A stretch of 64,000 nt of DNA from Sporosarcina sp. Te-1 (GTDB taxonomy: Bacteria; Bacillota; Bacilli; Bacillales_A; Planococcaceae). Below the pieces are notes generated by a model. That model saw only the letters and a list, made by a program, of their open reading frames with translations. It did no database searches and was not told where the DNA came from. Positions 7,660 through 16,445 of this stretch are shown piece by piece. Both the position numbers and the translations under genes were made by a program. The stretch's first letter is position 1; every line of letters begins with the position of its first letter. The stretch spans positions 1,426,001-1,490,000 of the forward strand of contig NZ_CP071798.1 of assembly GCF_017498505.1 (NCBI RefSeq). Direction: 5' to 3'.

Positions 7660-8991
7660 TTACTGCTCCCCTACTTCTTTCATCAAGCCCTTGTTCCCTT
7701 TAGACAAAATATTTTCATAGTCGATATACTCGTATATATCATCACGAATGGAATCGCTGAATGAAGCGAGTTCTTCCACCGTTAAATCCTCGATCGCCTT
7801 GTTCTCTGTTTCGCAATAAAGGATGATTTTCCCGACAATCTCATGGGCATCTCGGAAAGGTGTCCCTTTGCTGACGAGGTAATCGGCCACTTCCGTCGCA
7901 TTCAAAAATCCGCCTTTGATGGCCGCTTTCATCCGATCTTCATTGACAGTTAACGTATCGATCATTTTGGACATGATCTCCATGCAATCGAGTACAGTAT
8001 CGAGCGCATCGAAAAATTGTTCCTTATCTTCTTGCATATCTTTGTTATAAGTCAATGGCAATCCCTTCAACGTCGTCAACAAAGCGAATAACGAGCCATA
8101 GACCCGGCCAGTCTTCCCACGGATTAATTCAGCCGCGTCCGGATTCTTCTTTTGCGGCATAATGCTGCTGCCGGTTGAATAGGCGTCCGCCATTGTAATG
8201 AATTTGAATTCTTGGCTGCTCCATAAGATCAATTCTTCACTCAGGCGGCTCAGGTGCATCATAATAATGGAAAAGTCGGACATCAGCTCCAGCATATAAT
8301 CGCGATCACTCACACCATCGAGAAAGTTATCGACGGGTTTTGAGAAATTCAACAGCATCGTCGTGACATTGCGATCGATTTCATGTGTAGTGCCGGCAAG
8401 CGCTCCGCAGCCCAATGGATTTTCGTCCAACAATTCCATTGCGTTGGCAATCCTTTTTTTATCCCGCTTGAACATTTGCTCGTAAGCACCCAAATGATGT
8501 CCAAAGGTGACGACTTGTGCACGTTGCAGATGCGTATATCCCGGCATAATGACATTATTTGTTTTTGCCTTCGCATGCAACGAATCGATAAGTGCTTGAA
8601 GGCCATCCATCACTTCTAGCGCTTTGTTCTTTGCGTACAGACGCATGTCCACTGCCACTTGGTCATTCCGGCTGCGGGCTGTATGCAGCTTTTTCCCTGT
8701 TTCTCCGACACGTTCCGTCAAATGTACTTCAATGAATGAGTGAATATCCTCATAATCCCCTTCAATCGGAAGCACACCCGTTTCGATGTCATGCAAGATC
8801 GACTCAAGACCTTGAACGAGAAGATCGCCTTCTTCCGGCGACAGCAAATCGCAATGCACCAGCATTGTCACATGCGCCAGACTCCCTGCAATGTCCTCTT
8901 TATACAGTCTGTAATCAACAGGCAGCGATGTATTGAACTGCTCCATGATTTCATCTGCCCGGCTTGTAAAACGCCCACCCCATAGTTTCAT
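7660..8991 (-). CDS. argH: Argininosuccinate lyase ArgH
   Basis: Splits argininosuccinate into arginine and fumarate, last step of arginine synthesis. 443 residues, slightly shorter than the usual 455-470. The fumarase/aspartase-superfamily signature GSSIMPQKKN is at 274-283, with the catalytic serine loop, and the conserved THLQRAQ is near 153. AAAGAGGTTG precedes the ATG at 8991. It stands alone here: no argG is upstream, unlike the argGH pair of many Bacilli, and the operator-bearing promoter upstream shows it is its own transcription unit. Confidence 0.95.
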   Translation of the reverse strand: MKLWGGRFTSRADEIMEQFNTSLPVDYRLYKEDIAGSLAHVTMLVHCDLLSPEEGDLLVQGLESILHDIETGVLPIEGDYEDIHSFIEVHLTERVGETGKKLHTARSRNDQVAVDMRLYAKNKALEVMDGLQALIDSLHAKAKTNNVIMPGYTHLQRAQVVTFGHHLGAYEQMFKRDKKRIANAMELLDENPLGCGALAGTTHEIDRNVTTMLLNFSKPVDNFLDGVSDRDYMLELMSDFSIIMMHLSRLSEELILWSSQEFKFITMADAYSTGSSIMPQKKNPDAAELIRGKTGRVYGSLFALLTTLKGLPLTYNKDMQEDKEQFFDALDTVLDCMEIMSKMIDTLTVNEDRMKAAIKGGFLNATEVADYLVSKGTPFRDAHEIVGKIILYCETENKAIEDLTVEELASFSDSIRDDIYEYIDYENILSKGNKGLMKEVGEQ

Positions 8992-9008
8992 GTATATTCA
9001 ACCTCTTT

Positions 9009-9061
9009 CTTGTATATTTATTCATAGTTTGTAGTATAATGATTTTCCGCACAGAACGCAA
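9009..9061 (-). promoter_or_regulatory. argH promoter with ARG box
   Basis: Minus-strand TTGCGT (9056-9061) and TATACT (9033-9038) are exactly 17 bp apart. An 18-bp site at 9009-9026 (reading TATGAATAAATATACAAG) matches about 15 of 18 positions of the Bacillus ARG-box consensus as I recall it and covers the expected transcription start. It is a better match than the site at argC, so arginine/ArgR repression of argH is likely. Confidence 0.75.
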
Positions 9062-9253
9062 GGAGACGTAAACTTCATTCCCATCCATCGTACTACAAAA
9101 ATAGGATTGAGTGATGTAATGCGTAACCATTTGCAGTTGATTCAAAAAGTTGCTCGCCTGAACTGGGAATGGTATGCTAGAGAGACCGAATGATAAATGA
9201 GGGATACCTTTGACTATATTCAACTTACAATACAATGACTGTTTAAATTTCTG

Positions 9254-9285
9254 AACCCTTGACAACTCTATGTCAAGGGTTTTTG
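9254..9285 (+). terminator. Terminator-like hairpin upstream of the cation efflux gene
   Basis: An 11-bp perfect stem AACCCTTGACA / TGTCAAGGGTT with a 6-nt loop followed by TTTT. No clear gene precedes it on the plus strand: 9060-9190 holds a ribosome-site-like AAGGAG and a 24-codon frame from ATG 9119 ending at a TGA, which I cannot identify. It could be a leader-type attenuator for the next gene or the end of a very small transcript. Confidence 0.65.
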
Positions 9286-9320
9286 TTTCCTAGGGGAAAA
9301 TTAGTATTGGAGGGCTAACA

Positions 9321-10235
9321 TTGTTGAATACTGGACATCATCACGGACATTCTGTTGCTTCTCTCGTTGCTATTTGGATCAGCCTCATGAGCAACATTGT
9401 CCTCACCGTATTAAAAATTATTGTCGGCATCCTGTTTAACAGTCCCGTCCTCTTAGCAGACGGCTTTCATAATGCCGGGGATGTGGCTGCTTCTGCCGCC
9501 GCTCTCACGTCCATGCGCATTTCAAAAAGACCTGCGGATGAAGACCATCCTTACGGGCACGGCAAAGCAGAAGTAATCGGCTCGGGTATTGTGGCCATCA
9601 TTCTCGGAATTGCGGCTTTGTATATTGCGTACGAATCCATTACGACCTTCTTTGAAGAGCCGGCAAAGGCTAGTGTTATCGCATTAATTACAGCGATCGT
9701 TTCACTCGTCTGGAAGCAGGTCCTCTATGTATACACCATGCGTGTCGGTAAGAAAACGAACAGTAAAGGGCTTATTGCCACCGCATACGATCATTTGGCG
9801 GATGTGTATGCATCGCTGGCAGCTGTTGTAGGGATCGGATTGGCGTTAATCGGTGATATTTATGACATTGGCTTCCTATCGTATGGCGACCCGTTTGCTG
9901 GTGTTGTCGTATCAGTCTTGGTCTTGCGTCTCGCCTACGAAATCGGAAAAGAATCCATTGATATTTTGATGGAGAAAAATGTAAGCCATGAGCGTCTGGA
10001 AGAGTTCGCGAAACTGATCCGCACATTCCCCGAAGTAAAACGGATCGATCGACTGCGGGCACGGGAACACGGCCATTATATTCTTGTTGATGTCCGCGTT
10101 GGAGTCAGTGGTGAACTGACCATCCAAGAAGGGCATGACATTTCGAGCGCCATTCGGAACTTGATAGTGAATGAACATGATGACGTCGATGAAGTACTTG
10201 TCCATTTGAATCCATGGTACCCCGATGAAAAATAG
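9321..10235 (+). CDS. Cation diffusion facilitator (CDF) family metal efflux protein
   Basis: 304 residues with about six membrane helices, then a cytoplasmic domain (from about 210) of the CDF type. Metal-site motifs: LADGFHNAGD in helix 2 (Asp/His/Asp arrangement) and DHPYGHGKAE between helices; the helix-5 partner is TAYDHLADVYAS. The N terminus is His-rich (GHHHGH). CDF proteins export Mn, Zn, Co or Fe by proton antiport. The closest Bacillus relatives by memory are the manganese exporters MneP/MneS, but the ion cannot be fixed from sequence. TTG start at 9321, six bases after GGAGGG. Confidence 0.88.
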   Translation: MLNTGHHHGHSVASLVAIWISLMSNIVLTVLKIIVGILFNSPVLLADGFHNAGDVAASAAALTSMRISKRPADEDHPYGHGKAEVIGSGIVAIILGIAALYIAYESITTFFEEPAKASVIALITAIVSLVWKQVLYVYTMRVGKKTNSKGLIATAYDHLADVYASLAAVVGIGLALIGDIYDIGFLSYGDPFAGVVVSVLVLRLAYEIGKESIDILMEKNVSHERLEEFAKLIRTFPEVKRIDRLRAREHGHYILVDVRVGVSGELTIQEGHDISSAIRNLIVNEHDDVDEVLVHLNPWYPDEK

Positions 10236-10286
10236 ACCATGCTTCCACGGATGCGCTATACTGGTGAATGAAAAGGAGTTGCTCTT

Positions 10287-10850
10287 ATGTTAAAGAAACG
10301 AATGGAGGAACGGTTAGCGTCAACAGATGGACCCGTTTCCCTTTTTCCAATTGAGAAAGAATATGCACTGCGGCACGGTTTGATTTCCAATCAAGATATA
10401 ACGGATAAGGAGTGGCGGTTCCAAGCGATTGAACGCTGCTTGAAAGAAACGGAAGAGATGGTTCAAGAGGAATCCGAACGTTTCTTGGATAACCCGATTT
10501 CCATATTGCATAAACCCATCGAGGAGTTTCTTTATGTAGAATCGGATGCTTTTCAGATGGTGAAGGTGGAAGGAATCGCATTGGAAGTGGATGATGTTTT
10601 TAAGGTGTATACTGCCCTCTTTGGCCTGCAGCTTCAGAAAAAATGGCAGAATCATATCCAGTCTTTTATGGACAGCAAATTACCCGACGGTTCTTGCAGT
10701 CTCCTATTTGATTCGGACGGCACGTTTAGCGTGAACATCTCCCTGAATGGCTTGGATGGGTTTGATGAGAAACTGCCGATAAGAAAAGTCGTTCCGCTGA
10801 TTTACAAGTTTCTGTTTGAACTTCTTGAAACGTTTGAGGCCGAAAATTGA
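10287..10850 (+). CDS. Conserved hypothetical protein, translationally coupled to an RNA methyltransferase
   Basis: 187 residues, acidic, soluble, no signal peptide or membrane helix. AAAGGAG lies 9 bases before the ATG. The composition is mostly helical with a C-terminal beta-rich part (SLLFDSDGTFSVNISLNGL). I recall similar proteins in Bacillaceae that databases sometimes label as aminotransferases, but I see no PLP-binding lysine motif and do not support that label. Its stop overlaps the TTG start of the next gene (TTGA), so the two are co-translated and may act together on RNA. Function unknown. Confidence 0.8.
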   Translation: MLKKRMEERLASTDGPVSLFPIEKEYALRHGLISNQDITDKEWRFQAIERCLKETEEMVQEESERFLDNPISILHKPIEEFLYVESDAFQMVKVEGIALEVDDVFKVYTALFGLQLQKKWQNHIQSFMDSKLPDGSCSLLFDSDGTFSVNISLNGLDGFDEKLPIRKVVPLIYKFLFELLETFEAEN

Positions 10851-11791
10851 AGCCTGGTAAACAGGAGTTCATCTACACATACATTCGTCACTTGGATGAA
10901 CATGATCTCTGCCGGCTGGAAATGCGGTCTTTTTTCGGAACACATAGCGAGTCGAATGTGTTAAAGAGCAATATCGGCATCGATCCGAGCCGTAGCCCTT
11001 TCATGAAAGAACGGTTGGAAGTCTTATGGAGTGATAAAAGCTGGGAAGGATTTCTTACAAAAGCCGGAGATTTCGTCTCCCCTTCCACCTTTAAAGTGAC
11101 CTGTCTAAATACGATGGATATGGAAGGTATGAAGAAAATCCCTCATCCAGACAGGCGCAAGCTGGAACGCCAAGTAGGCGAATCCATCCAAGGAGAAGCC
11201 GATTTATTGGAGCCGGCAATTGAATATGGTTTGATTCAATTGCACGGGAAATGGTATGGGGGCTTGCTGGAACGAAGTTTGCCGATTTGGAAGGGGCATG
11301 AACAGAAGCCTCATATGTATTCAACTGCGCTCAGCACCCGTCTTGCGCGGGCAGTGGCCAACATTGCCATACCACATCCAGCAGGCATTCGTGCCATCGA
11401 TCCTTGCTGCGGCATCGGCACAGTCCTCGTGGAAGCCCGTTCAATGGGAATTAACATTGTAGGACGGGATATTAATCCTCTTGTTTGTAAAGGGTCCAGA
11501 AAAAATTTAGCGTACTTCGGTTTGTCGGGGGAAGTGGTTAAGGGACCGATTGCAGAAGTAAGCGATACATATGACGTGGCGATCATCGATATGCCGTACA
11601 ATTTGTTTACGCATATTACCTCAGAGGGACAGCAATCGATTCTTACGGAAGCCCGCAGGATTACCGATAAGCTGGTTGTGGTGACCATCGAGCCGATGGA
11701 CCATATGATTAAAAACGCCGGGTTTACGATTGTGGACAGGTGCATCGCCAAAAAAGGCACATTCGAACGGCAAATCGTTGTTTGCGAATGA
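10847..11791 (+). CDS. SAM-dependent RNA methyltransferase, TRM11/RlmL-like
   Basis: 314 residues. The N-terminal part resembles the RNA-recognition portion of UPF0020-type enzymes. The C-terminal Rossmann methyltransferase domain begins with IDPCCGIGTVLVEA (SAM-binding motif I), continues with GRDINP (acidic ribose-binding position), and has DMPYNLF as the motif IV catalytic loop, resembling the D/N-P-P-Y of N-methyltransferases that modify guanine N2. The substrate (tRNA or rRNA) is not determinable. It starts at TTG 10847 overlapping the previous stop, with GAGG 7 bases upstream, and ends before a bidirectional terminator. Confidence 0.85.
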   Translation: MKPGKQEFIYTYIRHLDEHDLCRLEMRSFFGTHSESNVLKSNIGIDPSRSPFMKERLEVLWSDKSWEGFLTKAGDFVSPSTFKVTCLNTMDMEGMKKIPHPDRRKLERQVGESIQGEADLLEPAIEYGLIQLHGKWYGGLLERSLPIWKGHEQKPHMYSTALSTRLARAVANIAIPHPAGIRAIDPCCGIGTVLVEARSMGINIVGRDINPLVCKGSRKNLAYFGLSGEVVKGPIAEVSDTYDVAIIDMPYNLFTHITSEGQQSILTEARRITDKLVVVTIEPMDHMIKNAGFTIVDRCIAKKGTFERQIVVCE

Positions 11792-11867
11792 ATCGCAAGC
11801 GGCTCTCTCATTCTGCAGCACCGTCTATTCCTTCTCAAGCAAAGCGGGACAAACAACCAACTCGCAA

Positions 11868-11904
11868 AAAAGGTGGAAAAACCGAATTGGTTTCTCCACC
11901 TTTT
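11868..11904. terminator. Bidirectional terminator
   Basis: AAAAGGTGG (11868-11876) pairs with CCACCTTTT (11896-11904), with an inner AAACC/GGTTT helix; A/T runs on both sides let it act for both the methyltransferase gene (+) and pepA (-). Confidence 0.88.
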
Positions 11905-11927
11905 ATTTGTTGGGACAATCTCTTAGT

Positions 11928-13301
11928 TTATTCTGAAATTTTCATTGTATAATCCGCCAGTAATCTCGCACCGTAGCCTGTAGCGGATTTTGCATAGTAG
12001 CCCGACGCGGATGAATGATTCATCATGCCTGCCATATCAACGTGAAGCCACTTGCTGTTTTCCGGCACGAATCGGCGCAGGAATAACCCTGCTGTAATTG
12101 AGCCTGCAAAATTCAATGAGCTGATGTTGTTCATATCCGCATAGTCGCTTGCTAATGTTTTGTCATAAGCATCGACGAGTGGCATCGGCCATACGAAGTC
12201 ACCATTTTCATCGCCGACTTTTTTCATGACATGAGACAATTCCTCGTCTCCGAATACACCGCCCAGTCCTGTTCCGAGCGCATTGATGATCGCACCTGTC
12301 AACGTGGCAATATCGACGATGTACTCAGCCTCCAATTCGCCTGCCCGAATCAATGCATCCGCCAAGATGAGGCGGCCTTCCGCATCTGTATTCCCCACCT
12401 GTACTGTTTTGCCGTTTTTATAACGGATCACTTCACCAGGATAGACTGCCGTATTATCCGGAGCATTCTCGACGATTGGAATGAGTGCCACGACATTTAC
12501 TTGCGCCTTGGATTGCACGAGCAGCTGCATCGCACCCGCTACAGCCGCCGAACCTCCCATATCCATCCGCATATCGCTTAAATCCTTGCCGCTTTTCAAG
12601 CTTATGCCGCCTGTATCGAACGTGACGCCTTTTCCGACTAACGCCACCAATGGCTTGGATGCATCCCCTTTATACACAATCTCGACAAAGGAAGGGCTGT
12701 ACTTGGAACCGCGGCAAACCGTCAACACGCCGTTCATTTCCATCTGTTCCAGCTGCTCCTTGCCATATACGTTTACTTCAGCAGGTGTACCTGCAAATTT
12801 CTCCTTCAACACCTCTGGATATGTTTCAGGGTTCAATACATTGGACACTTCATTCATCAAATCTCGGGAGAAGGCCATTGCCGCTGCACGAATCTGTCCG
12901 ACTTGCACAGCATCCGTGGAGCCTTCAACTTCAAGCTCTGTCTTTCTATCATCCGCTTCCGACTTATACGAATGGAAATGGTAGGAGCCGAGTTCCCATC
13001 CTTCCACAAAAGCAGTCACCGTTTTTTCTATATCCAATTTCCCGAAAGCCTCAGCAATTGTTTCGTCCCCTACTAACGCTTTCTCTACCTTTTGAGTTGC
13101 CAGATCACGAGCGATGTCCCCCGCAATCGAACGGACTTTCTCAAGTGATATGTCCTTTTCCTTTACATCTTTTAGGACAACATATTGCTCGTCATCAATC
13201 AACAACGAACAATGCGCCCCTTTTTGCCTGGCGACATATTGCTTGCGTGCTTCCTTCTCCGCTATCCGTTTGTCATTCTCAAATAGGATGGTCACTGCCA
13301 T
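11928..13301 (-). CDS. pepA: Leucyl aminopeptidase (M17 family, PepA-like)
   Basis: Cytosolic two-metal exopeptidase removing N-terminal residues, mainly leucine. From ATG 13301 it is 457 residues. The C-terminal catalytic domain carries GKGVTFDTGGISLKSG (metal-binding Lys/Asp), MDMGGSAAVAG and the diagnostic NTDAEGRL. The N-terminal domain is variable as usual. The frame also has a TTG at 13316, but the ATG has a GGGGG-type ribosome site at a better distance. Single gene, with its own terminator shared with the convergent methyltransferase. Confidence 0.92.
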   Translation of the reverse strand: MAVTILFENDKRIAEKEARKQYVARQKGAHCSLLIDDEQYVVLKDVKEKDISLEKVRSIAGDIARDLATQKVEKALVGDETIAEAFGKLDIEKTVTAFVEGWELGSYHFHSYKSEADDRKTELEVEGSTDAVQVGQIRAAAMAFSRDLMNEVSNVLNPETYPEVLKEKFAGTPAEVNVYGKEQLEQMEMNGVLTVCRGSKYSPSFVEIVYKGDASKPLVALVGKGVTFDTGGISLKSGKDLSDMRMDMGGSAAVAGAMQLLVQSKAQVNVVALIPIVENAPDNTAVYPGEVIRYKNGKTVQVGNTDAEGRLILADALIRAGELEAEYIVDIATLTGAIINALGTGLGGVFGDEELSHVMKKVGDENGDFVWPMPLVDAYDKTLASDYADMNNISSLNFAGSITAGLFLRRFVPENSKWLHVDMAGMMNHSSASGYYAKSATGYGARLLADYTMKISE

Positions 13302-13370
13302 TCTCAAAACCCCCAACTTATTATTTCGAATCTAGAAATAGTTTATCATAAAGTGGAGATTTTGAAAGAA

Positions 13371-13523
13371 TTATCTTTTATCTGCAATAACGAGGCAAAA
13401 TGTCGCGAATGGTCCTAATAACAAAGAGAGGAGAAACCAATTCAACCCGCTTCTGTTTTTACCTTGGGCAATTCCTGCATTGATCAGGGCTAACGTTCCC
13501 CACCCAACAAAATATTCATTCAT
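13371..13523 (-). CDS. 50-residue membrane protein
   Basis: Too short for ordinary gene calling but convincing: a GGAGG (13533-13537) lies 9 bases before ATG 13523, and the start overlaps the stop of the preceding gene in an ATGAATGA-type junction. The peptide has two hydrophobic stretches (YFVGWGTLALINAGIAQ and WFLLSLLLGPFATFCLVI) linked by GKNRSGLN, so probably a hairpin in the membrane. The GKNRSG...LLGP pattern recurs in small Bacillales membrane proteins of unknown role, as far as I recall. Confidence 0.75.
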   Translation of the reverse strand: MNEYFVGWGTLALINAGIAQGKNRSGLNWFLLSLLLGPFATFCLVIADKR

Positions 13524-13974
13524 TCTTGTCATCCTCCATTCCACGTTCCTTTAAAAAACGACTCGCTTCGAAAAAATCGTTTGTACATAGCTGAATTTTG
13601 TGCGGAGAGAATACAGCTCGGTCCTCCGCATCTATGTAATCAGAAAGAGGAATCGTGTTAAAGAATTTTTTCCACTTATGCTGTTGCTCCAATTTGGCAT
13701 ATTCTTTTTGGATCTCATCATAATCAATTTCATTGATAACAAAGAAGGGACGATTAGGATCCATCTCGGGAAATCTCTCATTTATGATAGTCAACTGTTC
13801 CTGATCGAGCTCTTCTTTGATGATATAAGACGATGAGCCGACATTATCTGCCGCATCCATCAGTTCATCCGACCACGTTTCAAATTGGTGGTCATCTACC
13901 TGCCCATCAGAAAAGACTCCTAAGGCATAGTAAGTTTTATTGCTCTCTTCTTTTTTCTTTTTTCTTCCGAACAA
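13516..13974 (-). CDS. Hypothetical cytosolic protein
   Basis: 152 residues, acidic and rich in aromatic and charged residues, with a lysine-rich start (FGRKKKKEESNKTYYALG). No signal peptide, helix or known motif is evident. The first half predicts alternating beta and alpha elements (SSYIIKEELDQEQLTIINERFPEMDPNRP style). A 50-residue membrane protein gene overlaps its stop, so both are likely co-transcribed. I do not recognise the family. Confidence 0.7.
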   Translation of the reverse strand: MFGRKKKKEESNKTYYALGVFSDGQVDDHQFETWSDELMDAADNVGSSSYIIKEELDQEQLTIINERFPEMDPNRPFFVINEIDYDEIQKEYAKLEQQHKWKKFFNTIPLSDYIDAEDRAVFSPHKIQLCTNDFFEASRFLKERGMEDDKNE

Positions 13975-14052
13975 TTTGAATCCCTCATTTCTACTCCACC
14001 TTTTCTACGTAAAGGGTTTTAAAAGGTTCCCAAAAATATTTTGTATAGTACC

Positions 14053-14081
14053 TTGCAATGAACAATACTGGGTGTTATATT
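14053..14081 (+). promoter_or_regulatory. Promoter of the PadR/HAAS operon
   Basis: TTGCAA (14053-14058) and TATATT (14076-14081) separated by 17 bp. Downstream, 14090-14115 contains imperfect inverted sequence (TACTGTG ... ACATAGTAG) close to the start of the regulator gene, where an autoregulatory PadR site would be expected. Confidence 0.6.
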
Positions 14082-14133
14082 GTTTGTAACAGTACTGTGC
14101 ATTACATAGTAGTGTAAGAAAGGAGGCTAAGCC

Positions 14134-14457
14134 GTGAATATCCAATTTAAAAAAGGGGTTTTGAATCTATGTGTTCTCGTCCTGTTGGATAAGCAGGATC
14201 GCTACGGATACGAACTCGTTCAAAAAATATCCGATCAGATTGCCATCTCAGAAGGCTCGGTCTATCCCCTGCTGCGCCGACTGACAAAGGAAGGCTATTT
14301 TTCAACCTACCTGAAAGAATCCAATGAAGGGCCGCCTCGGAAGTATTATCAATTAACAGAGACGGGACGGGCCTATCTGCATGAACAATTGGAAGAATGG
14401 CGGGCTTTCACGAATGGCGTCAATACATTGATTGAGGAAGGTGTTCAAAATGACTGA
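14134..14457 (+). CDS. PadR-family transcriptional regulator
   Basis: 107-residue winged-helix DNA-binding protein ([21 protein letters not shown] is the typical PadR opening; [15 protein letters not shown] is the recognition-helix region; [11 protein letters not shown] is the wing). GTG start with AAAGGAGG upstream. It overlaps the next gene, which has a HAAS-type N-terminal domain, by 8 bp. Small PadR regulators paired with HAAS/DUF1700 proteins usually control that operon, so it is likely an autoregulated local repressor. Confidence 0.92.
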   Translation: MNIQFKKGVLNLCVLVLLDKQDRYGYELVQKISDQIAISEGSVYPLLRRLTKEGYFSTYLKESNEGPPRKYYQLTETGRAYLHEQLEEWRAFTNGVNTLIEEGVQND

Positions 14458-15481
14458 AGGACAATTTATTGCAGAGCTTGAACGGGAACTCGAGCGGCTT
14501 CCGCTCGATGAACGGAATGATATTTTACAGGATATCCGGGAGTTCTTTCTTCATGGAAGAACAGATGGTAAGTCGGATGATGAGATTGCCGCTTCTCTCG
14601 GCTCGCCATCAAAAATCGCAGCAGAGTTGCTCGCGTCTTATCCGTTTTCCGAACAGACGATAGTGGAAACAAATGATACGGATCAGGTTATCACCATTCC
14701 TAATGATGAGTATGTAAATGTCGATATTCAAGTGCAACACGGTTCACTTACCCTGTTGCCATCAGCGAACTCAGTGACGACAGTCGAACTGTCGGGTGCG
14801 AATGAACGGTTGGAGTTGGAGGCAGAGGTGATCGGGGACACTCTTGTCGTGAAACTTCGCCAAAAATTTCATTGGTCATTCCTCTTTAACTTTAATGTAA
14901 AGGCGGTGGCATTACGCGTGTTTATTCCAAAAAGGCTATATCAATCGATTGCAATGAAAACAGATAATGGCCGCATTCAGACAGAGAAGATGTTGTGCAA
15001 GTCCATGACAGCCCAGACGGATAACGGACGGGTGGTCGTGTCGGAAGTGGCGACGTCCGTTTTACACGCTGAATCGGACAACGGACGGATAGAAATTGAG
15101 AAGGTGCAAACCGATCAGCTGAAAGCAAAAACAGACAATGGAAGAGTGAGCATGCGTAATGTCGATGCAGAGACAATCTATGCAGAATCGGATAATGGAC
15201 GGATTGAACTGGAAGATGTTACTGGAGAGTTGACAGCGACTACGGATAATGGCCGTATCATTCTGAATTCCGAAGATATCAACCGGAACATTGACTTTCA
15301 AACGGATAATGGCAGTATCGAAATCCATTCGCGCAACACACCGACAGATGTTACGATCTATGCGAAAACGGGGCATGGCCGAATTGATGTGTACGGAGAA
15401 AAAAATAAGAAAACCGTTTTTGGCGCAGGCTATCATTCCATCAAATTGAAGACGGACAATGGAAGAATTACAGTCCGATAA
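14450..15481 (+). CDS. HAAS/DUF1700 - DUF4097 beta-repeat protein
   Basis: 343 residues from ATG 14450 (GAGGAAGGTG upstream). Residues 1-80 form the helical HAAS/DUF1700 adaptor domain ([20 protein letters not shown]). The rest is DUF4097, a right-handed beta-helix-like repeat with the signature T/S-DNGRI occurring about every 20 residues: at least six clear copies, then diverged ones ([20 protein letters not shown]). No transmembrane helix is obvious, unlike many relatives. Similar to B. subtilis YvlB/LiaG-type proteins linked to cell-envelope stress, but the ligand is unknown. Translationally coupled to the PadR regulator. Confidence 0.85.
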   Translation: MTEGQFIAELERELERLPLDERNDILQDIREFFLHGRTDGKSDDEIAASLGSPSKIAAELLASYPFSEQTIVETNDTDQVITIPNDEYVNVDIQVQHGSLTLLPSANSVTTVELSGANERLELEAEVIGDTLVVKLRQKFHWSFLFNFNVKAVALRVFIPKRLYQSIAMKTDNGRIQTEKMLCKSMTAQTDNGRVVVSEVATSVLHAESDNGRIEIEKVQTDQLKAKTDNGRVSMRNVDAETIYAESDNGRIELEDVTGELTATTDNGRIILNSEDINRNIDFQTDNGSIEIHSRNTPTDVTIYAKTGHGRIDVYGEKNKKTVFGAGYHSIKLKTDNGRITVR

Positions 15482-15493
15482 CTCCGTTTCATG

Positions 15494-15521
15494 AAAAAGA
15501 GAGAGGGCTGGCCCCTCTCTC
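15494..15521 (-). terminator. Terminator for the 75-residue protein gene
   Basis: Stem GAGAGAGGG (15499-15507) / CCCTCTCTC (15513-15521); on the minus strand it is followed by TTTTTC. The stop codon of the minus-strand gene (15520) lies inside the base of the stem. On the plus strand there is no T run, so it serves mainly the minus gene. Confidence 0.75.
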
Positions 15522-15747
15522 AGCTGTTAATGGAATTCATGATTTTGGAATCCTTCATATTATGATAATTCATTTCACCGACTCTTTGTTTGATTTCCTC
15601 TTCAGTCAATGGGGTTGGGAGTTCATCTGTTGATGGGAGTTTTTTTTCTGTCTCGTATTGTGTCTTTTCCAAAGCTCGGTTCCGCGCATCAATGGCGCGT
15701 CCGTACTGCTCCGATTCCTCAACTGTCATCTTCTGTTCTTCAGCCAT
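15520..15747 (-). CDS. Small hydrophilic hypothetical protein
   Basis: 75 residues, very polar and glutamate-rich (MTVEESEQYGRAIDARNRALE), no membrane segment. Two ribosome-site-like blocks (GGAGG and GGAGGAAG) lie directly before the ATG. It is flanked by its own terminator and a divergent yqxD gene. I do not recognise the family. Confidence 0.7.
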   Translation of the reverse strand: MAEEQKMTVEESEQYGRAIDARNRALEKTQYETEKKLPSTDELPTPLTEEEIKQRVGEMNYHNMKDSKIMNSINS

Positions 15748-15869
15748 CTTCCTCCACCTCCGTTTACTTCCGAATTACCCGCTGAGAATCAAAAAGAAAC
15801 ACCTGAATATGATATAGTTAACAACAAACCTCCATATCAATATTCAGTGCTGAGAAAAGGTGATGGATC

Positions 15870-16319
15870 ATGACGACAATCTTTGTGGACGGAGATGGCT
15901 GTCCCGTTGTGAATGAAACGATACGCGTAGCAAAAAACTTCAAGTTGCCTTGTGTCCTCATTTGCGACACCGCACATGAGATGCATCGGGAAGGTGCTGA
16001 GACGATCATTGTCTCCAAAGGGGCAGATGCAGTCGATTTTGTGCTAGTCAACAGAATGCAGAAAGGCGATATCGTGGTGACGCAGGATTATGGATTGGCG
16101 GCCATGGTGCTCGCGAAACAAGGCTATCCAATTGATCAGAATGGCCGACTTTATACGAATGATAACATCGATCAACTGCTCTACGCTCGACATACAGCGC
16201 AAAAAGTGCGTATGGCGGGAGGCCGGTTGCGTGGACCGAAAAAAAGAACAAAAGAACAAACCGCATCGTTCGTTAACAACTTGCGTGATTTGTGCAGAAC
16301 TGTCCTTCCCTCTCCATGA
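15870..16319 (+). CDS. yqxD: UPF0178/DUF188 protein YqxD (YaiI family)
   Basis: 149 residues with the family hallmarks IFVDGDGCPV at the N terminus, GAD..D near 50, GDIVVTQDYGLAAMVL in the middle and GGRLRGPKKRTKEQ near the C terminus. The fold is PIN/NYN-like, suggesting an RNA-acting nuclease, but no activity has been assigned to my knowledge. AAAGGTGATGG precedes the ATG. Monocistronic. Confidence 0.9.
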   Translation: MTTIFVDGDGCPVVNETIRVAKNFKLPCVLICDTAHEMHREGAETIIVSKGADAVDFVLVNRMQKGDIVVTQDYGLAAMVLAKQGYPIDQNGRLYTNDNIDQLLYARHTAQKVRMAGGRLRGPKKRTKEQTASFVNNLRDLCRTVLPSP

Positions 16320-16445
16320 CCCTAAAACTGCATTGTGGCTTAACGGCCGCATTGCGGTTTACGTTCATGCCTCAAAATCTCTTCCATAATATAAAGGATC
16401 TCTTGTCCCTCATATGCTCGACCTTGTTTTCATATATTTAAGTAC

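Noticed and set aside
9060..9190. Short frame ending in NWEWYARETE upstream of the CDF gene
   Set aside because: Only 24 codons from the first ATG with no adequate ribosome site; kept as a note with the nearby hairpin only.
11730..11936. Plus-strand frames over the end of the methyltransferase gene
   Set aside because: Shadow frames that run through the bidirectional terminator.
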